This document shows positions 1-14,046 of a stretch of DNA of 64,000 nucleotides, piece by piece. Each line of letters begins with the position of its first letter. The first letter of the stretch is position 1. The position numbers and the translations under genes are program-made. This DNA is from Lates calcarifer (lineage: Eukaryota; Chordata; Actinopteri; Centropomidae), in the NCBI RefSeq assembly GCF_001640805.2, contig NC_066835.1:2163269-2227268 (forward strand), given 5' to 3'. Below the pieces are notes generated by a model that was given only the letters and a program-made list of their open reading frames with translations, was not told where the DNA came from and did not search any database.

Positions 1-2073
1 CAAAGTATATTTTTCAACTGTCAAAGGTCCCACTCAGGAACAGTGTATTTCTTCTTTTATATCAAATTGAAGGCATCCTATTAGTCTACAGGTGTCTAAA
101 TGCCTGGTCACACCAGCATTTAAAATGCCAAAATCTGTTCAATGAAATTGCATGGTTGACTTGAGTGGCACTGTAAATCTGTGCAAATCTTTTGGAGTTC
201 AACGTTGACATTCAGACTTGCACCAGTGACCAGTAAAAAGCTATCCTGACAGTGCTTACTTTTGACAAAACAGGGAGTCAGAGAGTCCGAAACCGAACAA
301 ACTATCACACCCTGTTTAGCTGTGTTGCACCATCCACTTTTATTTTAACTCCCCTGCATATATTGTTCCACAAAATAAACAGACAGTTATTAAACAGAAG
401 CGGATGGTACAAATATGTGTCTTAAATAAACTGTAGAAAGGTATTCCCCAGTTAGTGACCACACTAATTTAACTAACTAACTAACTAGAGATTTTAACGG
501 GCTTAACTGATCTCAATAGAAAAGAGTGCCACTGTCAATTTCTTATTTTCTGCAATAACTGAAAATCTTGTGGAAGAAAACATCTGACTCCTGTAGAAGG
601 AACATTTAACTGGCACCTGTATGGTGATGGAATCCTTAACATTCAACTTCCTCTTTGCGGCGCAGTGTTCTATAAAATACCAATCTAACTGAACATTTAA
701 AAACAATCAGGACTTGATGGAGGATAATTAATTCATCAAGTTTTGATTCAGGTATTAAAACCCCAAACTATGTTCAGCAGAATTCAACATTCAACATTCA
801 CAGGCATATGAAGAACTACTGAACCATGTAGTTTTTTTTTTCCATTCAGTCTGCAGGGATGTCATGGCCTGAGGGAATCTGTATCACTTCCTTGGAGGAA
901 TCTGTACATTAACTGCTTATGGCTGCATATTTTTTTCTGACAGCCCTTCCAGGAACTTAGATAATATGTACAACCACTGAAATTCAATATTATCTTACTC
1001 TCACTATTGACTGCTATGCCATCCAACACCTTTATAACACTGCTTGGGTCGCCTGAGCCCACCTTCTCAGACTATCTTTAACCCTCTCTTGAAAACTATT
1101 TTTACTCAAGTAAGGCACACAAAGGCAAACACACTCACACACACACATAACAAGCTCCTGCACAAAACACTGGTGGCTACAAATGTTTGATACTGCTGTG
1201 TTTCCTTGCCCAGGGCCATAGAGTAGAGCTCAGCTAACAGAGAAACTCAGAGCAGCTCTGGAGTCTTGCTTCAGAACAGAAATGCTGATTGTGACTAATG
1301 TTTGAACTGAGTGGGTGTTTGTCAATTGTGGCTGAGATAGTAGCCATAATCTCCTGTGACAGCTTGTTAGGACATCACACTGAAACAGCAGAATACTAAG
1401 TCACCCAGGGCTGTGAATATGTCAGATTACCTTTTAAAACCTTAATTTAAAAAGGAAAACTCTAATGCTCTTTGTGCTCTTTTCCAGCAACTCTCAGCTG
1501 CACATTCAGGCACATACAAACAGACATATTCACACAAGCAGCAGTGCAGTACAACCACAGCCTTGTACTGCTGCAGCAGCAGCTGGGGGCTCAATGTCCC
1601 ACTCAAGGGTACCTAGATAGTGGTTGTTTAAGAAGCAGAGAGTGTAACTCATTCACTTCTCTTCACACACACTTCTCCAGTGATTTGATTAAATGTTTGG
1701 GGATTTGAAATGTTGACTCTCCACTTCTTTAACCTCAAGGCTACTGCTGATTCATGATTAACAACTATATGATAATAATACAAAACCTCATATGTTTAAG
1801 AGATGTCTACTTTCTTAAAGACTGCAGATGAACAGAAAACAGCAAAAACCACATTATGGGAGCAGGCCAGAAGTTGTGGGCCGGACGTCTGAATAATAAA
1901 CTGAAAGCTCACCATAAAAAAAGTTTTAACTAGCTGGTGATGAAAAGTAAGGGGATTAGGGGAAGGGAAAGTCACTTGGATTCAACTTTTAGGGACCAAA
2001 AATGTTTATACAAAATCTTGTGTCAATCCAGCTGCAAGACACATAGCAGGTGTTCACTCAGGTGTATTAAGGC

Positions 2074-2196
2074 AATCACCAAAGTCAGTAGTATTCATCC
2101 TCTGGGGACCATGACAAGTTCATGGCAATCCATCCAACAGTTGTTCAATATTTCAAACAATGGTGGACTGATTGACAGTCAAACATTGCCATCCCT
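2074..2196 (+). repeat. Dispersed fish repeat, 3'-part fragment
   Basis: The text 'atcaccaaagtcagtag', 'attcatcctctggggaccatga' and 'catggcaatccatccaacagttgtt' matches a common percomorph repeat. Related fragments lie at 52665-52770 and 54012-54105. It may extend left to about 1937. Confidence 0.65.
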
Positions 2197-2622
2197 TCTG
2201 AAAAATCATTCTTCTGCCATGACCTCATAGAAAAACCTCAGCATTGAATCAACATCCATCAATTCAGTTACAAATTTCAGCACAGCATGAAGAATGGTCA
2301 ACATTTGCTGTGTGTCAAATACAGTAGCAATGTGTCAATTGCCTCAGCTGCTGAGAAACCTCTCAGTTTTATCACTGAGTGAGTTTTTTCTCCAACATTT
2401 AGAAACAGTTTTTATTTGTTTCCAATATGAAAATGCTCATTTATTTTGTGGTATTTCAAAAATGACACTGACAGTTGGACACAATCACAAAAAGAGGGAT
2501 GGAAAAAAAAAGAGTCAAAACAGCCTTGTCCTGCTTAGGGACAGGTCTGCGAAGCCACAATAATAAAAATCTCCGTGCCATGTTGAGACCAGCAGAGCCA
2601 CATTCCACAGCCACACCCATGC

Positions 2623-2669
2623 ACACACACACACACACGCAGAGAGAGAAAGAGAGAGAGAGAGAGAGA
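2623..2669 (+). repeat. Compound CA / GA microsatellite
   Basis: About eight CA units pass into an AGAG run with one A interruption. Confidence 0.9.
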
Positions 2670-4605
2670 AATACATACAGTGATGCTTACAGTGAGGAGT
2701 GGGGTAGCACTAACAAGCAGTTTGCGGTTTAAACAAAGGAGCTAAAGGACATGGTGGTGAGCGAGTGTAACCAGCTTCATCAGTTGTCCTCATTATATTC
2801 ATGCTTGCTGGGCCGACAATCAGACAACAGGCCTATGAGCCAGGACTTAATTGTACATATAAAACAGAGCATCCATCTCTCAACCTCTTCAAACATTTCT
2901 GTATGGACACACTGTGCTTTCTTCTGATCTTCACCTTTAGTCTGTGATTCAGCACAATCAGTTATTAAATGTACCAGTCAGGAGTATCAGTGTTTTGTGC
3001 TCCAGGAGAGGTCATTTTTAAATGAAGTGATCTATACCATACCCTGTCTAACTGAACTACACAACTGCTGTTCTCTTTATTTACACTAAATAGATTAAAA
3101 CACCAGCAAACCTCGCTGAACAGATAATCACAACACCGAGCCATTTCAGAAGTAATGTGTGGATACATTTACATGGACGCCATGGACGCAAAAATCTGCA
3201 TAATGCCAGTTAGAAACACAACAGCCTGTGGTAACATTACCATGAAGGCAAATTTGTCTAGTCACCTGTTAGCCTGAACGAATGAATGGAACCATATCAA
3301 AGCTTCACTGTAGTTTTCGATTAGACACCCTGTGGTGCATTCAAACAATTCCGAAAGAATCTCAGAATCTCATTCACTTTTTTTAAATGGCATTTAATTT
3401 TATCTAATACATATCAAATTCTGAGTGTTTGTATAAGAAAACTGGTTTGTCTCAGTTTGTGTTTTTTTTTTTTTTACTGTACAAATGAACTTGAATTACA
3501 GGTAAAAAAACAAACAGATGTCTTCACTGAAAAAGTGGTACAAGAACGTCTGAGTATTAAGGAAATTCCTTAAATATCAAAACTCTTGAAATTAGAAACA
3601 ATCATGACACACTAGATGCAAAATGTGGCTTGAAATTGGTAAACTTGTGAGATACAAACTGTTGCTTCAAAACTCCTACCTCTATAAAGCTTAACAACTC
3701 ACCATATCAAACCTCTGATAAAACAGCTGTGGTTTCAACAGTTACACTGCTTTTAGCTTAGAGCAGTCGTGGCTCAGTGACTTCTGTGCTCAAAGTGGCA
3801 TCATCTATCATTTTACCCTGTGGGTGTATCAATAATTGCGTTAGCTAATCAATTTAGCTAATGAGGCTGAGTGACAGAGAAGAACCCTGACTCTCCATCT
3901 CTGTCAAGTCACATACATTAACAGTTTTAAACACAGGGGTTTGGGAGAGATTTAGGAGAGCTATTTGGGAATGGTTTTGCAAAGACACATCTGCACAATC
4001 TTTTCCCTTTACTTAAGATGATTTTTCATTGTTCTAGTTAGTGGGGGGCTGTGAGATGACATTGCTTCAGCTCTCACTTTACTCTGTCTTTTTTCCCCAT
4101 TTGCACTGGAGATAAAGTCTTGAGACGACTGCAAAGCTTCTTTTGCTCGCTGCCTGAAGAGTTCCATCAAGCCTTTTCTTTTGCTCTTTCGTTGTTATGG
4201 AAAGGGAAATACATGTCAGAAACTGACCCAGAAACCAATCAGTGTTTCTACTGTGTAATACTGCACTACTACCCTGACCAAATGCACTTTGCACTTTTAA
4301 CATATGTCCTGCAGCAGGCAGTTGTTTTCATCAAAATGCTCTGATAAACTGTACATTACATGCCTGGCACTCAATGGCAGGCAGACAAAGTTAGCAACTA
4401 AATAGGGCTAAAAGAGAGTGAGTGTTGGACCTATATTCATCAGGTGGCCAGAAACACAGATCCAAATGAATGTTAATGTAAATGTTAATGAAAGTGTAAA
4501 TAAGCAACTGTTTGCTAACACCTCTGTCATATCAGTTCTATAAGGTGATAATATTTAAATGTTGCGTTTGCAGTCTTCAAAAAAAAATCAATTAATGCAG
4601 GTTTA

Positions 4606-4690
4606 AGAATCAGAATCAGAATCAGAATCTGATTTTATTGCCAAGTAAGTTTGCACATACAGGGAATTTGTCTTGGTATATCGGTGCTAA
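4606..4690 (-). repeat. LINE 3' tail, reverse orientation
   Basis: On the plus strand it reads as AGAATC tandem units, then 'tgattttattgccaagtaagtttgcacatacagggaatttgtc'. This is the reverse complement of a familiar teleost non-LTR 3' tail. Only the tail is present. Confidence 0.7.
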
Positions 4691-6879
4691 AGAACAGTGA
4701 TAGTAAACAAAGATAGATATAGAGAAGTAGAATGATGATAATAATATAATAATAATATGATGATATTTAAGATATTAAATATATAAGACAGGGTCTCATG
4801 ATTTAGTTTAAGTTCAAGAACCACCTTAAGGCCCTTTCCATTTACTGTAAATGTTTGATTGACTTTAAGTCGCTCAAAATCACACATTTGCCAGAAAGGG
4901 TTTTACAGTCTAGCATACAACACCTTTTATCATCTATGCACCCAGAAGAACAAGGAGGAAAAGTACACCACAGTCAGTTTTATGATGTTGTACAACCAAG
5001 TCCTACAGTATACATTTCTTAGAGTTGTTCCATTGTCAAGTGTCTAAACTAGAACTTCTAAAGAATATTTGTTCTTTTGAGTGTGAAACAAATCTAACAG
5101 GGCTCTCAGTATGTTTGCTTACAGTGTGTTTGACTCCTTTGACACCTCAGCATCTAGCCCACCAACAGACTGTTATTATTGTACAAGCACCTAAGCTATG
5201 TTTCTACGCTCAAGGGCACTGCGCAAATGTCAGTGACTCACCAGGGATTGTACAGAGAGGCTACAGCACACAAATCTATTACAAACAGGTAAATAAAGAA
5301 ATATAGTTCACAGACAGAAAACCAGTTGGGAGAAAACACTGTCACTGAAAGGAATGAGGGCAAGTTACTACAGTCCTGTATTTGTATTGTGTTTGACCAT
5401 GTGTGAACAATTGTATTTGAACTGTAAATTCACTCAACACAGGTTTTGATCCTATTCCAAGTGTTTCTTAGTATAAATAAACTATGACTACCTCTAAGTG
5501 TCAGTTTAAATAAACCAAATACAAAAATAGTTTCAGCTGTAAAAAGAAGGGGAGGAAATTGTCTTTGTCTTAAAAATCATCATTTGCTGCTAAGGAAATT
5601 TTCCTCAATAATCCCAGTGAGATTAAATGAAGCCCTTGCCCCTCCGCTCAGTATCCCCTTCCAGATAAACAGTTTTACCCTCCAACATTGGGCTGATTAG
5701 ATTGTGATCACATTGTACCCTCTGAGAAGCAGGGCAGAGGTGATTCATAAAGGCAGATGGATATCCACATACGATGAGATACAAAAAGACGAGCCAGCAG
5801 GGATGTTGTTAGCTCCAGCTTCTGTTTGCTGCAGTGAAAGACAGGACCAAAGAGGAGAGGACAGCGGAGGATGAGACCTGACTGGCAGCATTACCATCTA
5901 CTTACATTCCAGGCTGGATGGCTGGATGGCTGGATGGCTAATCCTCCCTCCCATTCCAGATTACAAACTAACTGGATTAAAACCTGATGACGGATGATAC
6001 AGAACTGCACTGACTCAAATACATTCCCACTTCACACTTTAAGGGCATTTGGTGGCTGCAAATTGCATTTTATTTGAAACAATAAAAATTCAATTGTATT
6101 ACAATCTTCCTCAGCAGATGGAGTTTGCCCAATTGTCACAGGATTGTAGAAGTTCAACTCCATGTTTTTCAGAAGGCTTAAAGGATGTCTTATCCACAGC
6201 TTCCACCACCACTTCACTTGAGAAACTGTTTTGTCAAATTCTGTTTTCAAGGTCAAGAACGAACTTCTAATCTCAACAGCTTGTGGATATCTGTAGATTC
6301 AGAGGATGCATGGACATTAAATGCTTCTAGCTAGTAAGTCAGAGGTGAGCCACTGGTGCAGAGCCTCGCAGAAATGTTACCTGAAGGCACTGCTCAGCAC
6401 TTGAATATCATGTCTCACTACTGTGCTCCAAATCTAATTTATTTCAGTTTTTACCTTGTTTGCCAATGACCTTTTAAAGCCCAAACAATGATATGACAGC
6501 TGACAGTCTTCCAAATAAAACTCCAACTTTGTAGATGCTCTCTAGAACTGACACTACTATCAGCAAGAGCAAATCATTTGTCTCTGCCTTCCAAAACCTC
6601 TCTAAATAAGTTAGAAAATAAATCTTTAAAAATAATAAATAAAGAATTTTTTGGATTTTGAAGTGTGATGGTTAAGGTTTTAAAATTTCTGCTGCCTAAC
6701 TGTGGTTAAGGTTAGGGAACTGTCATTTCAGTATTCCCCCAACCTACGTTCGGCACTTGATCGGACAGTGTAATACAGGTATATCTTAACAGAGGTGCGA
6801 TAGGGTATTGTGCAATGAGAACAGAATATATGGTGTGTGTGTGTGTGTGTTTGTGCTTGTTTTTATTCATTTTAAGAAT

Positions 6880-6965
6880 ATTCTATTTTAGGAATGATGC
6901 ATCAACTGGATGGCATTTTTAATTTTGTTGTACATGTGACAATGACAATAAAAATATTCTATTCA
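6880..6965 (+). repeat. LINE-type 3' tail
   Basis: It ends 'ttgttgtacatgtgacaatgacaataaaaatattctattc', a typical 3' end of fish retroposons with an ATTCTATTC terminus. A GT microsatellite lies just upstream (6834-6851). Confidence 0.55.
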
Positions 6966-7513
6966 GATGCTCTTATTCATTACAACTACACTTCACTAAA
7001 GGCTCCAAAGAAAACATCTAAGCAAGAAAAAAATCAGAAGGTTGCAAGTATAGACTGACAACCAACAGCTATAGAAGACATCGTTAAAGTATAAATATCT
7101 AAAGGCTGTTCCATGCTGTTTAGTAAGATTTCAAAGCCTTGTTCGTGAACACTAACTAGCATCTGTTCTTTTAAAGTCTGGTGGGCTCAAGGTCTTGGGG
7201 GAATAGTCCACTTAAAAAATCTCCACAGAGAGGTGAAATGCTTTCTTGGGATAAAAGCTCTTTTGAATCATTTGTTACTTTAGATACAAGGATGGAGTGT
7301 TGACTTGTGCAGGCCTTTGTCCCTCTTCACTTGGTTCAGCTGTATATTGACAATGCACAAGTTCACTGAGAACAGAGGTGACAAGAGCAGGCGACAGAAG
7401 AGCTGATTGGGGGAAGGTCAAGCCTTCCTCCAAGGTTAGAGGGTGTGACTCCAAAACCCTCTAACCTTTGAATCAACACTAAACCAACTGCACTTCCCCA
7501 TTGTCTTGAACAT

Positions 7514-7597
7514 GTTGCCTAGCAACATTACATCCCTGCAGTGACTGTGTGCATGTGTGTGTGCATTTTGTGCTGCAAGAGGAATTTCCATGGAAAC
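7514..7597. promoter_or_regulatory. Two RFX X-box-like palindromes 70 bp apart
   Basis: GTTGCCTAGCAAC at 7514-7526 matches the RFX consensus exactly (reverse complement GTTGCTAGGCAAC). ATTTCCATGGAAAC at 7584-7597 is a second, slightly weaker palindrome of the same type. Both lie in a UBE2E2 intron, at the left flank of a unique-looking block. Function is inferred. Confidence 0.5.
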
Positions 7598-7599
7598 AA

Positions 7600-7990
7600 C
7601 AACAGTGGTACAAGCAGACACAACAGCGCAGCTTGACTCACCTGAAAATTCTTTGGCTGATGAGGCCAATAGACAAATGAATGATCTCACACATTTCATC
7701 ATCTTTGTTTATGGCTCATAATCTTCAAATAGGTCCTTCAGGGACGAATCAACAGGCATCAAGTTATTAAATTAGCCGACAAGATCATATGAAAAGAAAT
7801 CAAGACACAGATTACTTCCTAAATGTTAGTGACAGCTCATGGGCAAGCATCACATCTAATATACTCGCTGTGTGCTCATTCTAATGATGCCTCAAATAAG
7901 AAGTGAGATTTGCATCAATATAGAGCAGTTGGAAATGAATTAGGCCATTCAGGCTTTGTGCATGATTTGCTTTGATGGTGAGAACTGACA
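7600..7990. promoter_or_regulatory. Candidate conserved non-coding element with POU octamer
   Basis: The block is free of simple repeats and recognised transposons and has the balanced, word-rich look of vertebrate conserved non-coding DNA. It contains a perfect octamer ATTTGCAT at 7908-7915 and several ATTA/TAAT homeodomain words. Conservation cannot be seen from one sequence, so this is a hypothesis. Confidence 0.3.
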
Positions 7991-9350
7991 GTGCAGTCAA
8001 GGGAAAAGCTCATCATTCCCAACTCAGTTACCTCATGTCTTATCTTTATGAAACATACTGACAGCCTGATGGCTCTTTCACACAGGATACAGTCTGATTA
8101 GTGCTTACATGGTACGGCACAACACTTAACTAGATAGTTATGGAGATTAAAGTAAAGAATAGACTGAATAGGCTGAAAACTATGACGTTCAGAAAGTTGA
8201 TATCAAATGTTTGGTCAGATCTGTAATATTGTCTTTATACTTTAATCTGATAATTCCCCATTTTAAATAATTTTAAGCCTGTTTCTTCTTTAAGTTCTTA
8301 TATAACCACTTCTGTTTAGACAACATTTACTATTTAGAAGGTTGGCTTCTTTTGTTTAATAAAGGGTTTTGTAGAAAATATGATTATATTTTAAGTTATT
8401 GAAAAAACGCACAGTTCTGAAACAATGAATGGAGGTGACACAGCAGTCTCATCACTGTCCTTACATAATACTAAGAGAAGGAAGGCCATGGCTTCTCTTA
8501 CTAGAACAGTTGTTCCATGTTTAACAAATAGCAGCACATAGTTTTCATGAGAGTGTCTCATTGCAAAATATTAACTAACACTAGTTAGATAACAAAATCT
8601 TAACTGAAGGTTCACTTACTAGCTTTAAATGGACCTTTCAACTGCAGCTTATGGTACTGCTTAGACCTGAGTAAATTCCATTCACTGGAAAACTGGATGG
8701 AGTTTGCTCAGACTGGGTCCAATGAAGAAGACAGTCACGAAGACCATAAGATGTGGTTAAAAGGCCCTGAAAAAGCTAGTAAGTAGACCCTGAGTAAAAA
8801 ATGTTTTGCTCAACTACTGATTCCAGTAAAATGAAAACAGTTGATTTAATGAATACATGTTAAATAATTTGACTGCTGGCAAGTAAGTCATAATACAAGT
8901 GGGATAATCTACTGCAACTGGAAACTAGAAAATAGAAACCAGACCAGATACTCTAATTGTTTTTCAATGACAGAAATATTATTTTCATTACAGTACACAG
9001 AAAAAAAACAAAGTGCCGCCATACTGCTGACTTTGAGGAAGGAGAAGGAATCTCCAGGTCTGTGTCTTCATTCTCCAGTAGTCGTTTTGCTTAGGTTACT
9101 TGAGTATTTTGTTTATCACCAAACCTGCTGCCACTGCTCTCAGCCTATATGTGTATCTGGCTTTGCTCTAACACATTTGTCTGCAGACACTCAGATGGGT
9201 TTTTCCTCTTCCAATAAATCAGTTGGAAATGGGGGAAAAAAAGAATATAGTCCTCATTTTTATTTTTAATTTGGTAAACAGTACACCACGCATACGGGAT
9301 GTGTATCAAACTCCAGTTCTTTTTGGAAACACACTGAATTGAAAAAAGTA

Positions 9351-9450
9351 GTAGGGCTGGGTGATATGAGCAAAAATATTACTGCAACATTTTGTTTTAA
9401 CTGATCAACATTGATAATTATCAATATATGTATTTCATACCATTAATGAG
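9351..9450 (+). repeat. Dispersed repeat fragment beginning AGGGCTGGGTGATAT
   Basis: 'agggctgggtgatatgagcaaaaatatt' followed by AT-rich 'attgataattatcaatat' resembles an end of a widespread fish DNA-transposon-derived repeat (AGGGCTGGGCGATAT). It is a diverged fragment. Confidence 0.5.
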
Positions 9451-11463
9451 GAAGGAAACACATGGAGATGTAAACATAGTTTACAATAAAACTTCACAAT
9501 ACATTATATATTGTGCTTTAAAGAAATAGACATCTGCCTGCAGACTTTCTGTGAATGACTTCCTGATGCTTTCTCAATAACTAGTTGGCATATGTCTACT
9601 GTGTAGCCTATTAAACTGAATCCAAAGTGATAATTTAAGCAAATGATAAGGTTGGATATGAATCATTTCTCCTTCATCCTCTCACACATTCAGCCACTGC
9701 AGGGAGGCAAATGTGTTTATGATAACCTTTACTGTTGCTGTAGCTGTTAATGGCTGCCATTATGGAGCAGAAATGGTAATTCATTAACCCAATAGCCATC
9801 CTCCACTAGCTGTGAGAAACTGCGGCCAATAAAACATAGATAGCACAGAGAGCTAAAATAAGATCATAGAGAACAGAGGAAGGGGAAAACAATAAAAAGA
9901 GAACAGAGTTAGGTTTGATGTTGACCCAAAGCTTAAGGAGAAAACTCACACAAAAGTCATGAATCAGCACAAGTGAATTCCACTGTTAAATCACTGATCA
10001 TCATATATTTAGGATTCCCTTTAACAAAACTGTGAAAACTTAATGAAAGAGATTTAATTGGATTATACTACTCTGCGTTAATCTTGACTAATGACCTTTG
10101 GCTCAGAGTGAATCCTGATTTATAAACCACATCTGAAACAGTCGGACTGAATCTTTTTCTCAGAGCGAGTAGTCATGTCTCTGACAGTGTACACACATTG
10201 AGTCACTGTGGCGAGGAATGAAGAGAGGCTGTATCTGAACACTAACCTATGGACTGCTTTTTTTAAAGGACAGTCTCCTTACAGTACCTCAGACAATGTG
10301 CTAATTCATTACTTTTCCTCGTTTTGGTGAAATCAAAGAAAAACAAGCTGCAAATCACTTTATTATTTCAAATTACAGATGGAACAGCCATAATATTTTA
10401 GAGATGTGTCCAGATCATTATGAGGCTGTGGAGTAATTCCCATGACCATGACAGTATAGAAGACGTTTATCCCACCTGTAGGCACATGGGTTAACCGGGG
10501 GGTGTAGCTGGGGCACTGCCTTCATTTAGAGAATCAGGACACCAACCATATTTCATGTCTGTCTTGAGAACCTTTGTTGCATCTCTCTCTCCCTCGTTTC
10601 ATGTCAAACTGCTGCAGGAGACCAGTCTTCTTCTAGCCAGTAACAAGTCCTTTTTTAGAGGCACTAGCCTGAAAAACAGCTTCGCTTTTGTGGTATCCCC
10701 CCTCTCTCTCTCTTGCACTCTCTCTCCCTCTCTCCTTTCTTTCTTCTCTCCCTTGTTTATTTTCTAAGTACATGGTGAGACTTTTATCCATGTTTGGGAT
10801 AATAAAAAGACAGACTGTCCCTGAAGCAACACTGTCACAACCACTGTTCCATTTCTTTCATGTCAAGTGTCCAGAAAAGCATATATTTTTTTAGACTCAT
10901 TCACTCCCTCCATCAGCATATCCTGGGTCCTGTACACTGACTAGTGCTTCTGTCTGAATGTCACGTCCAGTATGAGCTACTGGTGTCGACTGATTCAGTT
11001 GTAACATTAATAAACTGGTCTGAAACTAAGATGAGAAACTCTGTCTGTGTCTCACGGCATTCTGAACTACTTAGGATCTAACAACTACAACAACTCAGGG
11101 GACTTGCTGTAGAGTGATGGAAAACTGGACCGGTACTGTTATACAAGGCTCCACTTATTGGCTTTGATTTGTGAAGAGCAAAGCAATACGACTTCTGGAT
11201 TCTGATGATATGCTGCAGAACCCTTTGCCCTTTGTAAACTTTTACTGAAGCTGATTCTAATGAAATCTTCTGATGTAGCAAGTTATGAAAGAAAGTCAGT
11301 CCTGAGAGAATTTCAGGTCATTTCTCATGGCCTCAGTTGTGGTCTTCAGAAAATCAGACCAGTGCCAGCGTGATGTTCCTTTCCCAGAAAAACATTCCTT
11401 TATCTAAAAGACCTCTTTCATCTTTTGTAAAATGTCTTAAGTAAAAGTTCTTTCATCCTCTTA

Positions 11464-11488
11464 AAAAGAAAGAAAGAAAGAAAGAAAA
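11464..11488 (+). repeat. AAAG tetranucleotide microsatellite
   Basis: About five AAAG units. A pyrimidine-rich CT tract lies separately at 10699-10752. Confidence 0.9.
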
Positions 11489-12339
11489 ATGGAGGGAAAA
11501 AACGCCATAAAATTCCACACTAGCGAGAGGATGGAGATTTGCTGCTGGTGTGTGTGTGCCAGCAGTGTCTCATCTTGTTGAAAGGTAACAAAATCTACCA
11601 GTGGCATCACACCGATGAGCTCAGTGGAGAAGTGAAGTTTCTGTTTAGAATTAATTCGTCACTGCCTCCAGTGCTACCTCCACCTTTCAAGCCTCATGCT
11701 ACAAGCAATAAACACTTAAACTGAAAATGGTGAGGCAGCACTGGAGGTGAGAGCTCCTGCACTTTAAATAATCCTGGAGAAGTCGAGGAGTGACAGGAAA
11801 CTCACTCCTCACAAATCCAGCGTGTTCTTTAAAATTATATCTGACACTGAAGTGTATTTTGTGCCAGAGGATGACCTGATACATTAAGTCAATGCCACGG
11901 CTACTTCTGTCCACTGTATGACCCTATTCAAACCATGGTTTCAAGCTTGATCACCCACATGGGGCCAATAAAAAGACTCTTTTCTTACCATATAATACTA
12001 AAATATGCCATTTAGTTTAATATCATGCTATTAAACAGATTTTTGGCTCACAAAGCACATTGCTCTTCAAGTGCCCAGTGTATTACAGTGATAGTCCAGT
12101 TAGTATTGCACTTCCCTAAAGTTGGAGGACCTATAAGAGACAAATTTAGGTCCAAAATCAAAGTTGCAGAGGCTGTGATATGCTGACTTTTAGTCAAGCA
12201 TATCAAAAAATCATACACTTCCCATAATGCAGCTGCACCTGGTAAATGCCCACATCTTTCAAACTCCATCCCAGTAGTCCATAATGTAGGATCTGTGTGA
12301 AAAAATTGACTCAGAGGCCCACAGCTTGTTATAGCAAGG

Positions 12340-12678
12340 GGTCAATCATTCATTCAGTCATTTCTAATCAACTGAATTTACCACAGCTGGACTCCAATCA
12401 AGGTGTAGAAACAAGTCAAAGATGATCAAGAGAAATGGGAGGTATGAGACCTAAATTTCAAGTGTCATAGCACAGGGTCTGAATACTTACAATTTTTCCT
12501 TTTTAATAGATTTATTAAAAGAATTCTACAGTTGTGTTTTCACATTGTCTTACTGTCTTTATGAGTTCTGAGTGTTGATGAAAGAGGGAATTTTTTTATT
12601 TTATTGCGTAAGGTTGCAACATTACAAAACATGAAAAAATCTAAAAAATCTGTCTGAATACTTTCCGGATGCACTGTA
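12340..12678 (+). mobile_element. Tc1/mariner-type remnant, 3' end
   Basis: The text 'accacagctggactccaatcaaggtgtagaaac', 'catagcacagggtctgaatactta' and the terminal 'ctgaatactttccggatgcactgta' closely follows the 3' end of fish Tc1-like transposons, including the terminal inverted repeat ending in CAGTGCAT reversed and a TA border. The transposase ORF and the left inverted repeat are missing, so it is a truncated fossil. The flanking 12055-12300 also looks repeat-derived but was not assigned. Confidence 0.75.
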
Positions 12679-14022
12679 GTGGATGATGGTGGCTCATGAA
12701 GCTTTGAACAGTTCCAAGTGCGTGATTCAGATCTGCTGTTTTTCATGGGGAACAGCAGGATTTAGGATTTACAGTCTTCTTCTCAATGTTAAATTATACT
12801 AAAAGACATGTGTTTATTACATAAAGAAGCTGTGACACTCATTTTACAGCTGAAAAGGGTTATCATTATCAGACAACCATGTGCCTTCACAACAAAAATT
12901 ACAGACACTACTGGTAAGCAGTAACCAAAGAATAGTCAACTCTATCAAAAAAAACATCAGAAAGACAAAGTTTCTTGTTTTCTGTTTTCCATTATTGCAA
13001 ATACTGGAATACACATTCAGTAATCTAAATCCAGACCAGACTACGACTAGTAATTCGCTTCCAAAAAAAAAAAAAATGGAACAGTGACCCTTTTTAAACA
13101 TTCCAAACAAATAGTGAAAGCAAACAAACAGTGCGACCAATTAAAATCAAGAACAGGGTGGGCTTTGTAACCTCATTAGGTCAGGCTCCACATGAGCCTG
13201 ATGCTACACTAACCTCTTGAACTTGGAATTTCCCTCACATTTCCCTGGAAGTAATGTTACAGTCCACACTGTTGGACAATTTAACTGAGTCTGCTTGTTT
13301 TTACATTTCTTTGAAGCTACAATGACAGTACTGTTGATGAAACAATCTCCACTCAAAGTCAAATTAAGCCTGAATTATACTTCTCTGGATTAAGGGAGCA
13401 AATATTTAGGATTAGAGTTAAAAAAAAATTAACAATAACATCATCCACTTGCATGAGCAGTCGATACTGACCAGCAGCTATGAACAACCCTGACAACCCA
13501 GCTGTATTCCCCATCTTCTCTGCAGGGAGAAGCCAACATATGGCTATGTTCCACACAACAGCAATCAGCTCTAACATAATAAAAGATCTTACCCATTTGA
13601 AATAGTGAAAAAAATAGAAAATAAATATGTGGAATTTGTGGCCAACACAAATAAATCAATGTATGGGAAACACTTCCCTCAGCAGACACCCTTTCAAATT
13701 GGAGAACATTACCTTGATGTTCCAAATAGTTTGTCTTGTGCATTTTAAACTAATTACCCTTTCAATCAACCAGACATATGACACAAATAATGTTCTGAGG
13801 GTTTGGCTGGACAGCATGCATTTGTAATAATGGACCACCCAGTGAGTTCATGATGTAAAATATGAACTTGTTTGTCTCACAAGGTTGTTAAAAATGCTAC
13901 CTGAAACATCTGACGTGGTGACACAATCTACCTGTGACAGCATATCAAGTTGACAACTAGTGCATCTAGGATAGACAGCCAGCCAGTCAAAATGCTGACT
14001 CCCTTAAAACAGAGAGGGAGCA

Positions 14023-14046
14023 AAAAAAAAAAAAAAAAAAAAAAAA
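14023..14046 (+). repeat. Poly-A run of about 24 bases
   Basis: Homopolymer in a UBE2E2 intron. It may be the tail of an undetected retroposed fragment. Another A run lies at about 13062-13075. Confidence 0.8.

Noticed and set aside
10490..10530. GC-rich 'accggggggtgtagctggggcac' patch considered as a tRNA-like sequence
   Set aside because: It has no A and B boxes in the right spacing and no cloverleaf that I could fold.
12055..12300. Repeat-like stretch with 'tcatacacttcccataatgcagctgcacctgg'
   Set aside because: It seems familiar from fish genomes, but I could not set boundaries or name a family, so it is not listed as a feature.
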